Positions 7,366 through 16,154 of a stretch of DNA of 64,000 bases are shown here, piece by piece. The DNA comes from Planococcus liqunii. GTDB lineage: Bacteria > Bacillota > Bacilli > Bacillales_A > Planococcaceae. The stretch spans positions 806,001 to 870,000 of the forward strand of contig NZ_CP129238.1 of assembly GCF_030413595.1 (NCBI RefSeq), read 5' to 3'. A model generated the notes under the pieces. The model was not told where the DNA came from and did no database searches. It saw only the letters and a list, made by a program, of their open reading frames with translations. Made by a program: the position numbers and the translations under genes. Numbering within the stretch: the stretch's first letter is position 1; every line of letters begins with the position of its first letter.

Positions 7366-9210
7366 ATGGGACAAAGACTGTCTTCGAACAGGGAAACCTG
7401 GAATGACTCAAAAGATGGCCAATCTCAAAAAAACAGAAAAGAACGCTCGATTGAATTTCCGCGAGCGTCTTTTTTGGCATGGCAGCAGCAATTGATCAAC
7501 ATGCTGGGTTTGGAAAAAGTGAAAAAGAATTTCTTTCAGTTTGGCTGGTCGCAAGGAAGAGATGTGGCTTTAACTGTTGATGCTAGAGAGGACCTGGATC
7601 TGATTTCCCAGATGCTCTATGGAGCTGAAATCCATGGAGCGTTGGGTCAAGCGCATGTCACGATTGACGTCAAGAAGATTGAAGTCGTTGAAAACGAAGT
7701 GGTCTCTGTTTTGTTCAAAGGCAGATGGAAAGAGTCTTTTGAGACAGATAATTATATAAATAAAGAAATAACCGCTGTAAAACCCGTTTGCTATACTTTA
7801 TGCGGGTTTGCCAGCGGCTATATTTCCACTTTGATCGGCAAAGATGTATTTTTTAAGGAACATACTTGTGAGGCAAGCGGTGATGCGGCGTGCCAATGGG
7901 AAGGGAAGTTGCTTGAAGACTGGGATCCTTGTGATTACAAAGGTTTTATGGGAACAGATGCAGAAGAGAGTCCGGTACCTTTTTTCCAAGTCGTTGAAGA
8001 GCGGAACCGTCTTCAGATGGTCATTGATATCCATAACGAGCTGACAGAGGAACTGATTCGTTCCAATCGGCTGGAAAATATTTTGGAAATCCTAAAAAGA
8101 TACATTTCAGAACCGATTATTATTGAAAATCAGAAAGGCCAAATCACCGATTTTGAAAATATCAGCTTGGAAGAAGCGACCGGATTACAAGCTCCTTTTC
8201 ATGCACGGCTGAAAGAATGGCCGATCCAAAAAACAGAATTTCTCGAATTTGAGCAGTATGGCCGATTAACGGCACCCATATATATCCAAAATCAAATTTT
8301 GGGTTATTGCTCGTTTATTTACGGGCAAAGCGAGCAGCTGCCCGAAGAAATCGATCGGATGATTCTCGGCAGGCTGACATCCATCAGTACACTCGTTTAT
8401 TTGAACAATAAGAACATCATGGAAGCCAATGCTCGCACAAAAGGAATTCTTTTTGAGAAAATGCTCACGGATGGTTTCGAATCGAAAGAGCAGATTGTCC
8501 GTGAATTGAATCTTTTGAACATTGATGTGTCCGGCAAATACCATATCGCTTATTTGGCGCTCGGCTACAATGAATTCAACGAAGAAGACAACTTGTCGAC
8601 GTTCACTAATATTTATCAAGAAGTCGTTCAATTCTTTCAGGAGCGCAGTTATGAAGTTCTGCAGGTTCAACGGGCAAACGGGATTTTGTGCTTTATCCCG
8701 GAAGAAGCTGAACACGAATTGATGCATAATGGACCAATGATTTTCTATGAGCGCATCAAACGGTCTTATCCAAATCTTCATTGCCATGTCGGCGTTAGTT
8801 CAACTTGTAACGATCTTAGCTTAGTACATGATCAAATGAAAGAAGCGATGACAGCGGCCCGGTTTACCACTGAACAGCAACCGACGATGTATTTCAAGGA
8901 ACTGGGGATTCTCGGCATTCTTGTCCATTCTCAGGAAGAAAAAGCAATCCGTAAAATAGCGGAAATGGAGTTGGGTGCCTTGTATGGGACATCCGAACAG
9001 CAGAAAGAATACATGCTCACCCTCTATGAATTTTTGATGAACGGCGGAAATTTGGAGCTGACTTCTGCAAATTTAAAGTTATCAGTGAGTGGTCTACGCT
9101 ATCGCATCAACCGAATCAGCGAAATCGCCAAAGTTGATTTGCGGGATTCCCAAAAGCAATTTGATCTGCAGCTGGCGTTAAAAGCCTTAAAGGTGATTGG
9201 GGAGTTTTAA
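7366..9210 (+). CDS. phenol-sensing regulator: XylR-N/V4R sensor fused to PucR-type HTH
   Basis: 614 residues. Residues about 30-205 match the XylR_N plus V4R sensor of DmpR/MopR/XylR. Cys142, Glu165, Cys168 and Cys176 reproduce exactly the spacing (0, 23, 26, 34) of the MopR zinc ligands as I recall them, and Trp121 falls where MopR has a phenol-contacting Trp. A helical linker (about 205-245) follows, then a GAF/PucR-like middle. The C-terminal helix-turn-helix is of the PucR/CdaR kind (about 545-610: LELTSANLKLSVSGLRYRIN). No sigma-54 AAA+ domain is present, so it should act with an ordinary sigma factor. It lies 16 bp after the dehydrogenase gene. A terminator-like hairpin lies inside its 5-prime coding region. 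Confidence 0.87.
   Translation: MGQRLSSNRETWNDSKDGQSQKNRKERSIEFPRASFLAWQQQLINMLGLEKVKKNFFQFGWSQGRDVALTVDAREDLDLISQMLYGAEIHGALGQAHVTIDVKKIEVVENEVVSVLFKGRWKESFETDNYINKEITAVKPVCYTLCGFASGYISTLIGKDVFFKEHTCEASGDAACQWEGKLLEDWDPCDYKGFMGTDAEESPVPFFQVVEERNRLQMVIDIHNELTEELIRSNRLENILEILKRYISEPIIIENQKGQITDFENISLEEATGLQAPFHARLKEWPIQKTEFLEFEQYGRLTAPIYIQNQILGYCSFIYGQSEQLPEEIDRMILGRLTSISTLVYLNNKNIMEANARTKGILFEKMLTDGFESKEQIVRELNLLNIDVSGKYHIAYLALGYNEFNEEDNLSTFTNIYQEVVQFFQERSYEVLQVQRANGILCFIPEEAEHELMHNGPMIFYERIKRSYPNLHCHVGVSSTCNDLSLVHDQMKEAMTAARFTTEQQPTMYFKELGILGILVHSQEEKAIRKIAEMELGALYGTSEQQKEYMLTLYEFLMNGGNLELTSANLKLSVSGLRYRINRISEIAKVDLRDSQKQFDLQLALKALKVIGEF
7443..7475 (+). terminator. terminator-like hairpin inside the start of the regulator gene
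   Basis: ACGCTCG (7443-7449) pairs perfectly with CGAGCGT (7462-7468) across a 12-base loop and is followed by CTTTTTT. This has the form of a weak intrinsic terminator and lies about 80 bases into the regulator coding frame. The encoded residues around it still align with the DmpR-type N-terminus, so translation seems to run through it. It may lower regulator transcription relative to the catabolic operon. Function is not proven. Confidence 0.45.
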
Positions 9211-9216
9211 GCAGGG

Positions 9217-9243
9217 GTCTGGCAGCAATTGCCGGGCTTTTTT
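9217..9243 (+). terminator. intrinsic terminator of the aromatic operon
   Basis: GTCTGGCA (9217-9224) pairs with TGCCGGGC (9230-9237), with two G-U pairs, followed by TTTTTT. It starts 7 bases after the regulator stop codon. Confidence 0.8.
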
Positions 9244-9266
9244 GTTGTTCTTTTTCAGGAAAGCTG

Positions 9267-9322
9267 CGTTCCGCGAATAAAGCCCTGAGAATGAGAATAA
9301 ATTCCCAGGAACGCAACTAAAT
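9267..9322 (+). repeat. degenerate 20-21 bp tandem repeat array 1
   Basis: Units of the form CGCGAATAAAGCCCTGAGAA recur with 20-21 base spacing (GAATAAA, GAATAAA, AACTAAA with flanking AACGC). The core resembles AACGCAGATAAA seen in other intergenic arrays in this window. A short inverted repeat, CTTTTCGCTAGTGAAAAG, follows at 9333-9350. Confidence 0.6.
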
Positions 9323-9455
9323 CAGTTTTTCACTTTTCGCTAGTGAAAAGCTGTCATCTTTAATCTTTTCTATCGCTATTTTAGGAAATCAGCATTATAG
9401 CCCGTTTCGCCTTCCCAATCCATCCGGCTATAATGGAACCAAGAGGTGAACTTTT

Positions 9456-11111
9456 ATGAAGTTAAGCAACTTAGAAAAAAACGTGCCTGCTAAGCTGTAT
9501 AAAAGAGGCATGGATTATTTTGAACAGAATTATGTGAAAGGCTTGAGGGAAGATGGGCCGAACCGCTGGCATGGAGTTGTGTCCGGCACTAACGATTATC
9601 ATGTGTCGGTGCTTTTAAGTGAAGAGGATGAGATTTTGTCCTCTTTCTGCACCTGCCCTTTTGAATCCGATTCTTTGTGCAAACATGAAGTGGCCGTTTG
9701 CCTGGCGATCCAAGAGCATAAAAATGAATACGTTCCTGCTCCCGTGGATGTTATGTCCGAGTTGAAGGGAATGAAAAAAGCGGAGCTGCTGGAACTCCTG
9801 GAAGACTTGCTGCAGCAACAGCCGGCTGTGAATCTATATTTAGCGGAAAAATTCTCAGAAACAGCCGAAATGGATGAAGCGAAGGCCCGCCGGATCATCC
9901 GCAAATCGGCAAATCGTGCAAGCCGAAGTGGGTTTATCGAATGGGACCGGACGGATCAGGCAATCGAGGGGGCGCTGGAAGTCCAGGACTATTTGGATAC
10001 ACTCGACCTGGCACAGGACGGCGAAAGGATTATTCTCCTCAGTTTAATCATTGTCCACGAATGCAGCAAAATGCTTGAGAAAGCGGATGACTCGTCGGGA
10101 ATAATCGGAACGGTAATAGGCGAAAGCCTCGGGAAGATTGGAGAAGTAATGGAGCAGTGGCCGGAAAGCTTGAATCGCGTGGTTTTTGACCGGATATTGG
10201 ACTTGTTTTATCCTGCCATCCTTTTTCATCTGGAACAGGATATGACCGATGTACCGGCGTCACTTGTAGGGTCCTTGATGGAGTGGAGCGACCGAGGGAA
10301 TTATGGCACAGAAATCTATAGTTTTATTGAAAAGGTAATTAGCAGTGAAGCGCTGCAAAACAAGTCCTATCGGTACGAAGCCGAACAATTCCGCTTGTTT
10401 CAGCTAATGATTTTGCAGGAGCGAGGAGACCAAGCGGCGGTGGAAGAGTTCTATCGAACGCACAGTGCTTTTCCATATATACGGAAAGCGCAAGTCGAGC
10501 AGGCGATGGAAGCGGGTGAGTTTGAACAAGCCATCCGCTTGTGCAAAGAATCGGAGCTAATAGATTCAGATTTGCCGGGCTTGGTGCGGGACTGGAAAAA
10601 GGCGCGATTTGAAGCGTATGCCTTGGCCGGCTGGAAAAAACATCAAATCGCTCTTGCCTATGAACTTGTTGCTGCCGGCGAGAAGGATTATTATCATGCG
10701 TTGAAAAAACTGGTGGAGGCTGACAAATGGCAGGAAACAGTGGCATCTTTGCTGAAGGGTTTGAAGAAGCTGAGATGGAATTCTGATCTTTATGTGACCA
10801 TCCTCGTCGAGGAAAAGATGACCGAAGAACTGCTGGAATATTGCCGGGCCAACCTTCATACTATCGAAACGCTGTACCCGCATTTATTGGCGGAGTATCC
10901 GCTGGAAGTGAATGAGCTTTTCACTTCTTACATTTATCAGTTGGTAGCACCCACTTCCGACCGCAAGAAATATCAGGAAGCATGCAGAAAAATCAAGATT
11001 TATAAAAAAGCATTAGGAAAAGAAGCGGCTGTCGTATTGATTGATGAACTTAAATTTATGTACCCGAAACGCAAAGCGCTGCTTGATGAATTGTCGAAGA
11101 TTTCGTATTAA
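9456..11111 (+). CDS. SWIM zinc-finger domain protein
   Basis: 551 residues. A SWIM motif (C-x-C...C-x-H) is visible at about residues 67-80 as CTCPFESDSLCKHE, a zinc site used for nucleic-acid or protein contact. The rest is mostly helical and charged, and looks like repeat-type helical hairpins without a motif I recognise. SWIM proteins of this size in Bacilli are usually uncharacterised. It starts at an ATG preceded by AAGAGGTG and has a TATAAT-type -10 at about 9430. The next gene begins 28 bp after its stop, so the two are probably co-transcribed. No signal peptide or membrane segment is seen, so it should be cytosolic. Confidence 0.75.
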   Translation: MKLSNLEKNVPAKLYKRGMDYFEQNYVKGLREDGPNRWHGVVSGTNDYHVSVLLSEEDEILSSFCTCPFESDSLCKHEVAVCLAIQEHKNEYVPAPVDVMSELKGMKKAELLELLEDLLQQQPAVNLYLAEKFSETAEMDEAKARRIIRKSANRASRSGFIEWDRTDQAIEGALEVQDYLDTLDLAQDGERIILLSLIIVHECSKMLEKADDSSGIIGTVIGESLGKIGEVMEQWPESLNRVVFDRILDLFYPAILFHLEQDMTDVPASLVGSLMEWSDRGNYGTEIYSFIEKVISSEALQNKSYRYEAEQFRLFQLMILQERGDQAAVEEFYRTHSAFPYIRKAQVEQAMEAGEFEQAIRLCKESELIDSDLPGLVRDWKKARFEAYALAGWKKHQIALAYELVAAGEKDYYHALKKLVEADKWQETVASLLKGLKKLRWNSDLYVTILVEEKMTEELLEYCRANLHTIETLYPHLLAEYPLEVNELFTSYIYQLVAPTSDRKKYQEACRKIKIYKKALGKEAAVVLIDELKFMYPKRKALLDELSKISY

Positions 11112-11139
11112 TGATGGCAATGAGAGGAGGCCGTTGCAA

Positions 11140-11688
11140 ATGGCTAAACTGAAAGTAAGCGAATTGAAAAAGCATCTGAAATCTTACAGCAACGAGAATC
11201 TTATCCGTTTGATTGTCGAGTTATCTAAGACCAGCAAGGAAGCGCAGAATTTCTTGGCGGCTGAAGTTCAAGGGGAAGCAGCAGTTGCCGAATTGCACGA
11301 AGAGGCAAAAACTCAGATACAGAATGAGTTTTTCCCACGAAAAGGGGAGCCGAAACTCCGCCTTTCCCAGGCGAAAAAAGCAATCAGCAATTTTGCGAAA
11401 TTCACAGATGACCAATTTTTGAAAACCGACTTGATGCTATACTATGTTGAACTTGGAACGGAATTCACGGCGGCTTACGGGGATATTGATGGGGCGTTTT
11501 ATTATAGCATGGCCACGATGTTTGACCAGGTCGCTGATGCCTGTAACCGTGACGAACGCCTTTATCAGCAGGTAAGCGAGCGTCTTGAAGCCGTTGTTTC
11601 AAATGCAAGAGGCATCGGATGGGAATACCCGGATAATTTGGCTGAAAGCTATTATTCAATTGAGTGGTTAGCTGGTGAGGAAGAATAA
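11140..11688 (+). CDS. hypothetical protein, DUF6155-like
   Basis: 182 residues, soluble and helical. The N-terminus KLKVSELKKHLKSYSNENLIRLIVEL resembles, from memory, the DUF6155 family. No catalytic motif is recognised. It lies 28 bp downstream of the SWIM-domain gene with its own AGAGGAGG ribosome site, so a functional link with that protein is plausible but unproven. The ATG chosen is the one served by that site. Longer in-frame readings run into the upstream gene. Confidence 0.65.
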   Translation: MAKLKVSELKKHLKSYSNENLIRLIVELSKTSKEAQNFLAAEVQGEAAVAELHEEAKTQIQNEFFPRKGEPKLRLSQAKKAISNFAKFTDDQFLKTDLMLYYVELGTEFTAAYGDIDGAFYYSMATMFDQVADACNRDERLYQQVSERLEAVVSNARGIGWEYPDNLAESYYSIEWLAGEEE

Positions 11689-11774
11689 AAAGCAGTTGTA
11701 TACGGAAAACCGACAGGCGGAAACTTTTTAGTTGTTGCCTGTATTTTTATTGCCTAAAGGTTTCCACCCCAAGC

Positions 11775-11901
11775 CTTATCAGCGTTCCAGCAGCTTTCTA
11801 TCGGTGTTTTTCATTTTCCTATCCGTGTTTTTTTAGTTTCTAACGGTGTTATCAAGCTTTCTATCGATATTCCCCACTTTCCTTCTCAACTGTGTTTCTT
11901 C
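11775..11901 (+). repeat. degenerate 21 bp tandem repeat array 2 (complement orientation)
   Basis: Five or more units begin CTATCGGTGTT, CTATCCGTGTT, CTAACGGTGTT, CTATCGATATT at an exact 21-base period from 11797, preceded by CTTATCAGCGTT. Read on the other strand the core is AACACCGATAG, the same family as AACGCAGATAAA elsewhere. The array fills most of the 355-base gap before mtlA. Confidence 0.7.
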
Positions 11902-11963
11902 TATATAAAACACTAACCATACCCTTGTCCAAACACCTGCGACAAAGTTAACTTTCCTTCTCA

Positions 11964-11993
11964 TTGAATGCGCTTCCATTTGTCCTCTATGAT
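11964..11993 (+). promoter_or_regulatory. mtl operon promoter with overlapping cre-like site
   Basis: TTGAAT (11965-11970) and TATGAT (11988-11993) are separated by 17 bases. Overlapping the -35 box, TTGAATGCGCTTCCA (11964-11978) fits the Bacillus catabolite responsive element with one mismatch. This suggests CcpA repression of mannitol uptake when glucose is present. The regulatory reading is inference. Confidence 0.6.
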
Positions 11994-12043
11994 AAGAGTA
12001 AGAAGAAAACAGAAACTGCTCTTTAGCAGAAAGGATGGAAGAC

Positions 12044-13966
12044 ATGAATCAATCAGCAATGAAAGTTTCCGTACAGAAGTTTGGCAACTTCCTGAGTTCG
12101 ATGGTGCTGCCGAACATCGGCGCGTTTATCGCTTGGGGATTAATTACGGCATTGTTCATCCCGACCGGCTTTTTCCCGAACGAAGAACTTGGCAAAATGG
12201 TCGGGCCGATGGTTACATACATGCTGCCGCTCTTGATTGGGTATACAGGAGGACGGCTAATTTATGATCAGCGGGGAGGCGTCGTCGGGACGATCGCAAC
12301 GATGGGCGTCATTATCGGAGCTCCGGATACACCGATGTTCCTGGGCGCCATGATCATGGGGCCGCTTGGGGCGTTCGTCATCAAGAAATTTGACGGATTG
12401 ATCGAAGGCAAAATCCGCACCGGTTTTGAAATGCTGGTCAACAACTTCTCTGCCGGGATTATTGGCGGCGTTTTAGCCATCCTGGCATTCCTAGGAGTCG
12501 GGCCGGCTGTAAAAGCATTTACCGAAGTCTTGGTATCAGGCGTTGACTGGTTATTGGAAGCGGGGCTATTGCCGCTGACAAGCATTCTGATTGAACCAGC
12601 GAAAATCCTGTTCTTAAACAACGCCATCAACCACGGCGTCTTGTCGCCGATCGGTTTGGAACAAGTCCAGCAAGCTGGAAAATCCATTCTGTTCTTACTC
12701 GAAGCAAACCCAGGACCGGGTCTTGGTGTCCTGCTTGCGTTCATGCTGTTCGGCAAAGGCATGGCAAAACAATCAGCACCGGGTGCGGCTATCATTCATT
12801 TCTTCGGCGGGATCCACGAAATTTATTTCCCGTATGTCTTAATGAAGCCGATGTTGCTGCTGTCCGTCATTGCAGGTGGTATGAGCGGCGTGTTCACACT
12901 TGTTTTGATGGGCGGAGGCTTGGTTGCTCCGGCATCACCGGGAAGCATCCTGGCAATTGCAGCGGTTACGCCGCCTGAAGGCATGGCATATGTAGCCAAC
13001 TTCGCAGCGGTACTTGTAGCGACAACGGTGTCCTTCCTGATTTCTGCTGTGATCTTGAAATCCAGCAAGCAGACAGATGAAGACATCAACGAAGCCACAA
13101 AGAAAATGGAACAAATGAAAGGCAAGAAAAGTTCGGTTGCCGGAAACTTAACGGGCACGGCGGCTACGGCAACAGGGGTTATGCCGAGCAATGTTGAAAA
13201 AATCGTCTTTGCCTGCGACGCCGGAATGGGGTCGAGCGCGATGGGGGCATCGCTTCTGCGCAAGAAAGTGAAAGAAGCAGGGCTTGATGTCAAAGTGACG
13301 AACACAGCCATCAGCACGATTCCTGCCGATTCCGAGATCGTCATTACGCAGGAAGAATTAACGCCGCGTGCACAAAGCAAAGTGCCGAATGCGTACCACA
13401 TTTCAGTGGATAATTTCTTATCCAGTCCCGAATACGACCGGTTGATCGACAGCCTGAAAAACGGCGTGACCGGCGAACAGGGCGAACTGGTTGAAGAAAG
13501 TGAAGCGCCAGTAGCCGAACAAAACGAACCGGCTGCAGACGATCAGCTTTTATTGGAAGAGAACATCTTCATCGGACAGGATTTCCGCAGCAAAGAAGAA
13601 GCGATCCGCTTTGCCGGAGAAGCACTTGTGAATGCCGGCTACGTGGAGGAGTCCTATGTCGATGAAATGATGAAGCGCGAAGAAATCACGACAACGTATA
13701 TGGGCAACAACGTGGCGATTCCGCACGGCACCGAAGAAGCGAAAAAATCGGTCATCAAATCAGGCTTTACTGTTGTTCAAGTTCCAAATGGAGTAGACTT
13801 TAATGGAGAAAGTGCGAAACTGATTTTCGGCATCGCCGGCAAAGACGGCACACATTTGGACATCCTGTCCGGCATCGCAGTCATCTGCGCAGAACAGGAC
13901 AATGTGGACCAGCTGGCAGAAGCGAAATCCGCTAAAGAAATACTCGCAATCATCAACAGCAACTAA
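12044..13966 (+). CDS. mtlA: mannitol-specific PTS transporter EIICBA
   Basis: 640 residues. The EIIC membrane domain (about 1-340, starting VQKFGNFLSSMVLPNIGAF) carries mannitol across the membrane. The EIIB domain has phospho-Cys391 in FACDAGMGSS, and the fused C-terminal EIIA domain has phospho-His561 in NVAIPHGTEE. It takes up mannitol and releases mannitol 1-phosphate. Because EIIA is fused, no separate mtlF is expected and none is found. An ATG nine bases upstream directly abuts the AGAAAGG ribosome site and cannot use it. The ATG chosen has 9-base spacing. mtlR and mtlD follow. Confidence 0.95.
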   Translation: MNQSAMKVSVQKFGNFLSSMVLPNIGAFIAWGLITALFIPTGFFPNEELGKMVGPMVTYMLPLLIGYTGGRLIYDQRGGVVGTIATMGVIIGAPDTPMFLGAMIMGPLGAFVIKKFDGLIEGKIRTGFEMLVNNFSAGIIGGVLAILAFLGVGPAVKAFTEVLVSGVDWLLEAGLLPLTSILIEPAKILFLNNAINHGVLSPIGLEQVQQAGKSILFLLEANPGPGLGVLLAFMLFGKGMAKQSAPGAAIIHFFGGIHEIYFPYVLMKPMLLLSVIAGGMSGVFTLVLMGGGLVAPASPGSILAIAAVTPPEGMAYVANFAAVLVATTVSFLISAVILKSSKQTDEDINEATKKMEQMKGKKSSVAGNLTGTAATATGVMPSNVEKIVFACDAGMGSSAMGASLLRKKVKEAGLDVKVTNTAISTIPADSEIVITQEELTPRAQSKVPNAYHISVDNFLSSPEYDRLIDSLKNGVTGEQGELVEESEAPVAEQNEPAADDQLLLEENIFIGQDFRSKEEAIRFAGEALVNAGYVEESYVDEMMKREEITTTYMGNNVAIPHGTEEAKKSVIKSGFTVVQVPNGVDFNGESAKLIFGIAGKDGTHLDILSGIAVICAEQDNVDQLAEAKSAKEILAIINSN

Positions 13967-13979
13967 ACAGTCGGAACTT

Positions 13980-14005
13980 AAAGGTAGGGGAATTCCTGCC
14001 TTTTT
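13980..14005 (+). terminator. hairpin between mtlA and mtlR
   Basis: AAAGGTAGG (13980-13988) pairs with CCTGCCTTT (13995-14003) with one G-U pair, followed by a T run. It probably ends or attenuates mtlA transcription, so mtlR and mtlD are read at a lower level. Confidence 0.7.
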
Positions 14006-14067
14006 GTTCTATTTTGCATTTCTCGCTCTTGAAAAAGGAAAACTTACAAGTGAAATGAGTGAGTGAG

Positions 14068-16149
14068 ATGTTTATCACGTTTAGGGAAAAATCCATCATC
14101 GAATTGATTGTCCGAACATCCGGAAAGCATACCGTGCATTCCTTATCTACCTATTTGAATGTCAGTGCCCGAACAATCCAGCGGGATTTGAAGTCCGTTG
14201 AAAAGCTGCTGCTGCAATTCGACTTGGCCGTGAAGCGCACCGTGAGCGAAGGGTTGTTTATTGACGGCAATAACGAACAGATTTACCGTCTTGTGCAAAG
14301 CTTGATCAGCGTCAACCCGACCGATGAAACACCGGAAGAGCGCAAATTGAGTCTGCTGATCACGCTGCTGCACGAAGGCCCTTCTTTTAAAATGCAGGTG
14401 CTCGCAGGTCAGTTGGGCATCAGCACCGCAACTTTGACGTCCTATTTGGATGACTTGACCGACTGGCTGCATAAATTCTCGGTCCGGCTGACCCGCAGAA
14501 AAGGCGTCGGCGTGGAAATAGAAGGCGAAGAAGGCCATAAACGGCATGCGCTGGCCAGCTACTTTCTTATTTATTTTTACGAAGAACTGATCGAAAGTTT
14601 GTATTTCCTTCAACAAGGGAAAAACCTGGAAGAGAAAATACTCGGTTATTTTTCACCGCAGTACTTGGCGCTCGTGGATCAATTGGTGAACCATAGGATC
14701 AACAAAGAACAAACCCGCTTGGCTGACAGTGATTATGTCGGACTGGTTGTCCATATTTGTTTGACGCTTCAGCGGACCGACCAGCATTATTTATTGGGAC
14801 ATGGTGCAGCAAGCGAATCCACTGCGGAGCAGCAAGTGATTGCGGCAGTTGGCGCTGAATTGAACAGCAAACTGGGCATCCGGTTGACTGTGGAGGACAT
14901 TCGGTTTCTCGCGGTAATTTTAAAAGGCTCCAAAGTACAGGCGGCTGACATGGTGTATTACGACAGCGTGCTGCTCGGCAAGCTGATCCAAAACCTGATT
15001 GCTGATGTATCGGCTCAGCTCCATGTTGACCTGACCGACGACTTTTCGCTTTACCAGGGCTTGCTCGCGCATATGGGGCCGTCCATTTTCCGGCTGAAGC
15101 AAAACCTGGAATCGTTCAATCCGCTGACGGAAGAAATCAAGCGCAAATACCCGGTATTGTTCATGGCCGTCAAGCAAGGGCTGGAAAACGAGTTCAAGGA
15201 CCTTGAGTTTCCAGGAAACGAAATCGCCTATATTGTGCTGCATTTCGGTTCGGCATTATTAATGAATGAAGAAAAAGTGCAGATTGATGCGGTAGTCGTT
15301 TGCCCGACCGGCATCGGCACATCGAAAATGCTGGCGAGCCGCATCCAAAAAGAATTGGCCGAAATCAATTCGGTGGAAATCCTGTCTATCAACGATTTCC
15401 AATCGGCCCATTTCCAGGACTACGATTTGGTGATTTCCACAATCCGTTTGCCGGTCACCGATGTCGATTACATCATGGTAAGCCCCTTGCTTAGCGACAA
15501 GGACATCAGTTCCATCGAAAGCTACCTGCAGCACAATATCGAGAAAATCACCCGCAAAAAACAGTATTTGGGCGAGGGAAATGCCGAAGAACCGCTGCTT
15601 AAGAAAAACCGGCCGAACGTCCAAAATCTCTTGCGGGAAATAAAAGACGTCCAGACAAGCATGGAAGCGATACTGGCGAACTTCAAAGTGTTCCGCGGGC
15701 AAGGAGCATCCGGGCAAAACCAGGTGTTGATGGATGTGCTCACGCAAGCCGAAAGGGACGGGCTGGTAGGGAATGCAGAAGCAGCGATGCGTGAGCTTGC
15801 AGCCCGTGAAGCAAAAGGCGGGTTTGGCATCCCCAACACCACGATGGCCCTGTTCCATTGCCGCGATGAAACGGTGAAAGAGCTCCTGTTCCAGGTGGTG
15901 CATCTGGATACGCCGTGTACGGTGAAAGGGATGGACGGGGAACCTGTAGCGATGCGCAATCTGCTGCTTATGCTCGCCCCGCTGGATATGACCGCCAGGG
16001 AACAGGAAATCCTCAGCCTCATCAGTTCGACGCTGATCGAAAGCGATGCCGCAATGATGATTTTTTCTTCCTCGAACGAGAATATGATCCGCAACAAACT
16101 GGAAGATGTGTTTTTTGAGTACCTACAAAATAACTTGATAAAGGAATGA
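14068..16149 (+). CDS. mtlR: mannitol operon activator MtlR (PRD-containing)
   Basis: About 693 residues. Order: N-terminal DeoR/Mga-type HTH (about 1-100, VSARTIQRDLKSVEKLL), two PRD domains (about 180-395), an EIIB-Gat-like domain with Cys412 in VVCPTGIGTSKM, and an EIIA-Mtl-like domain with His597 in ALFHCRDETVKE. These residues correspond closely to the Cys419 and His599 phosphorylation sites known for B. subtilis MtlR. PTS components phosphorylate it, and it then activates the mtl promoter. The start is uncertain. GTG at 14059 and ATG at 14068 are in frame and neither has a strong ribosome site. I prefer the ATG. It overlaps mtlD. Confidence 0.92.
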   Translation: MFITFREKSIIELIVRTSGKHTVHSLSTYLNVSARTIQRDLKSVEKLLLQFDLAVKRTVSEGLFIDGNNEQIYRLVQSLISVNPTDETPEERKLSLLITLLHEGPSFKMQVLAGQLGISTATLTSYLDDLTDWLHKFSVRLTRRKGVGVEIEGEEGHKRHALASYFLIYFYEELIESLYFLQQGKNLEEKILGYFSPQYLALVDQLVNHRINKEQTRLADSDYVGLVVHICLTLQRTDQHYLLGHGAASESTAEQQVIAAVGAELNSKLGIRLTVEDIRFLAVILKGSKVQAADMVYYDSVLLGKLIQNLIADVSAQLHVDLTDDFSLYQGLLAHMGPSIFRLKQNLESFNPLTEEIKRKYPVLFMAVKQGLENEFKDLEFPGNEIAYIVLHFGSALLMNEEKVQIDAVVVCPTGIGTSKMLASRIQKELAEINSVEILSINDFQSAHFQDYDLVISTIRLPVTDVDYIMVSPLLSDKDISSIESYLQHNIEKITRKKQYLGEGNAEEPLLKKNRPNVQNLLREIKDVQTSMEAILANFKVFRGQGASGQNQVLMDVLTQAERDGLVGNAEAAMRELAAREAKGGFGIPNTTMALFHCRDETVKELLFQVVHLDTPCTVKGMDGEPVAMRNLLLMLAPLDMTAREQEILSLISSTLIESDAAMMIFSSSNENMIRNKLEDVFFEYLQNNLIKE

Positions 16150-16154
16150 TGACG

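Noticed and set aside
7366..9210. Sigma-54-dependent activator like DmpR
   Set aside because: The sensor matches, but there is no AAA+ domain (no GESGTGKE or GAFTGA motif); the C-terminus is PucR-like.
11775..11901. Possible CRISPR array from regularly spaced repeats
   Set aside because: Units are degenerate and adjoin one another at 20-21 bases with no room for unique 30-base spacers, and no cas genes are present.
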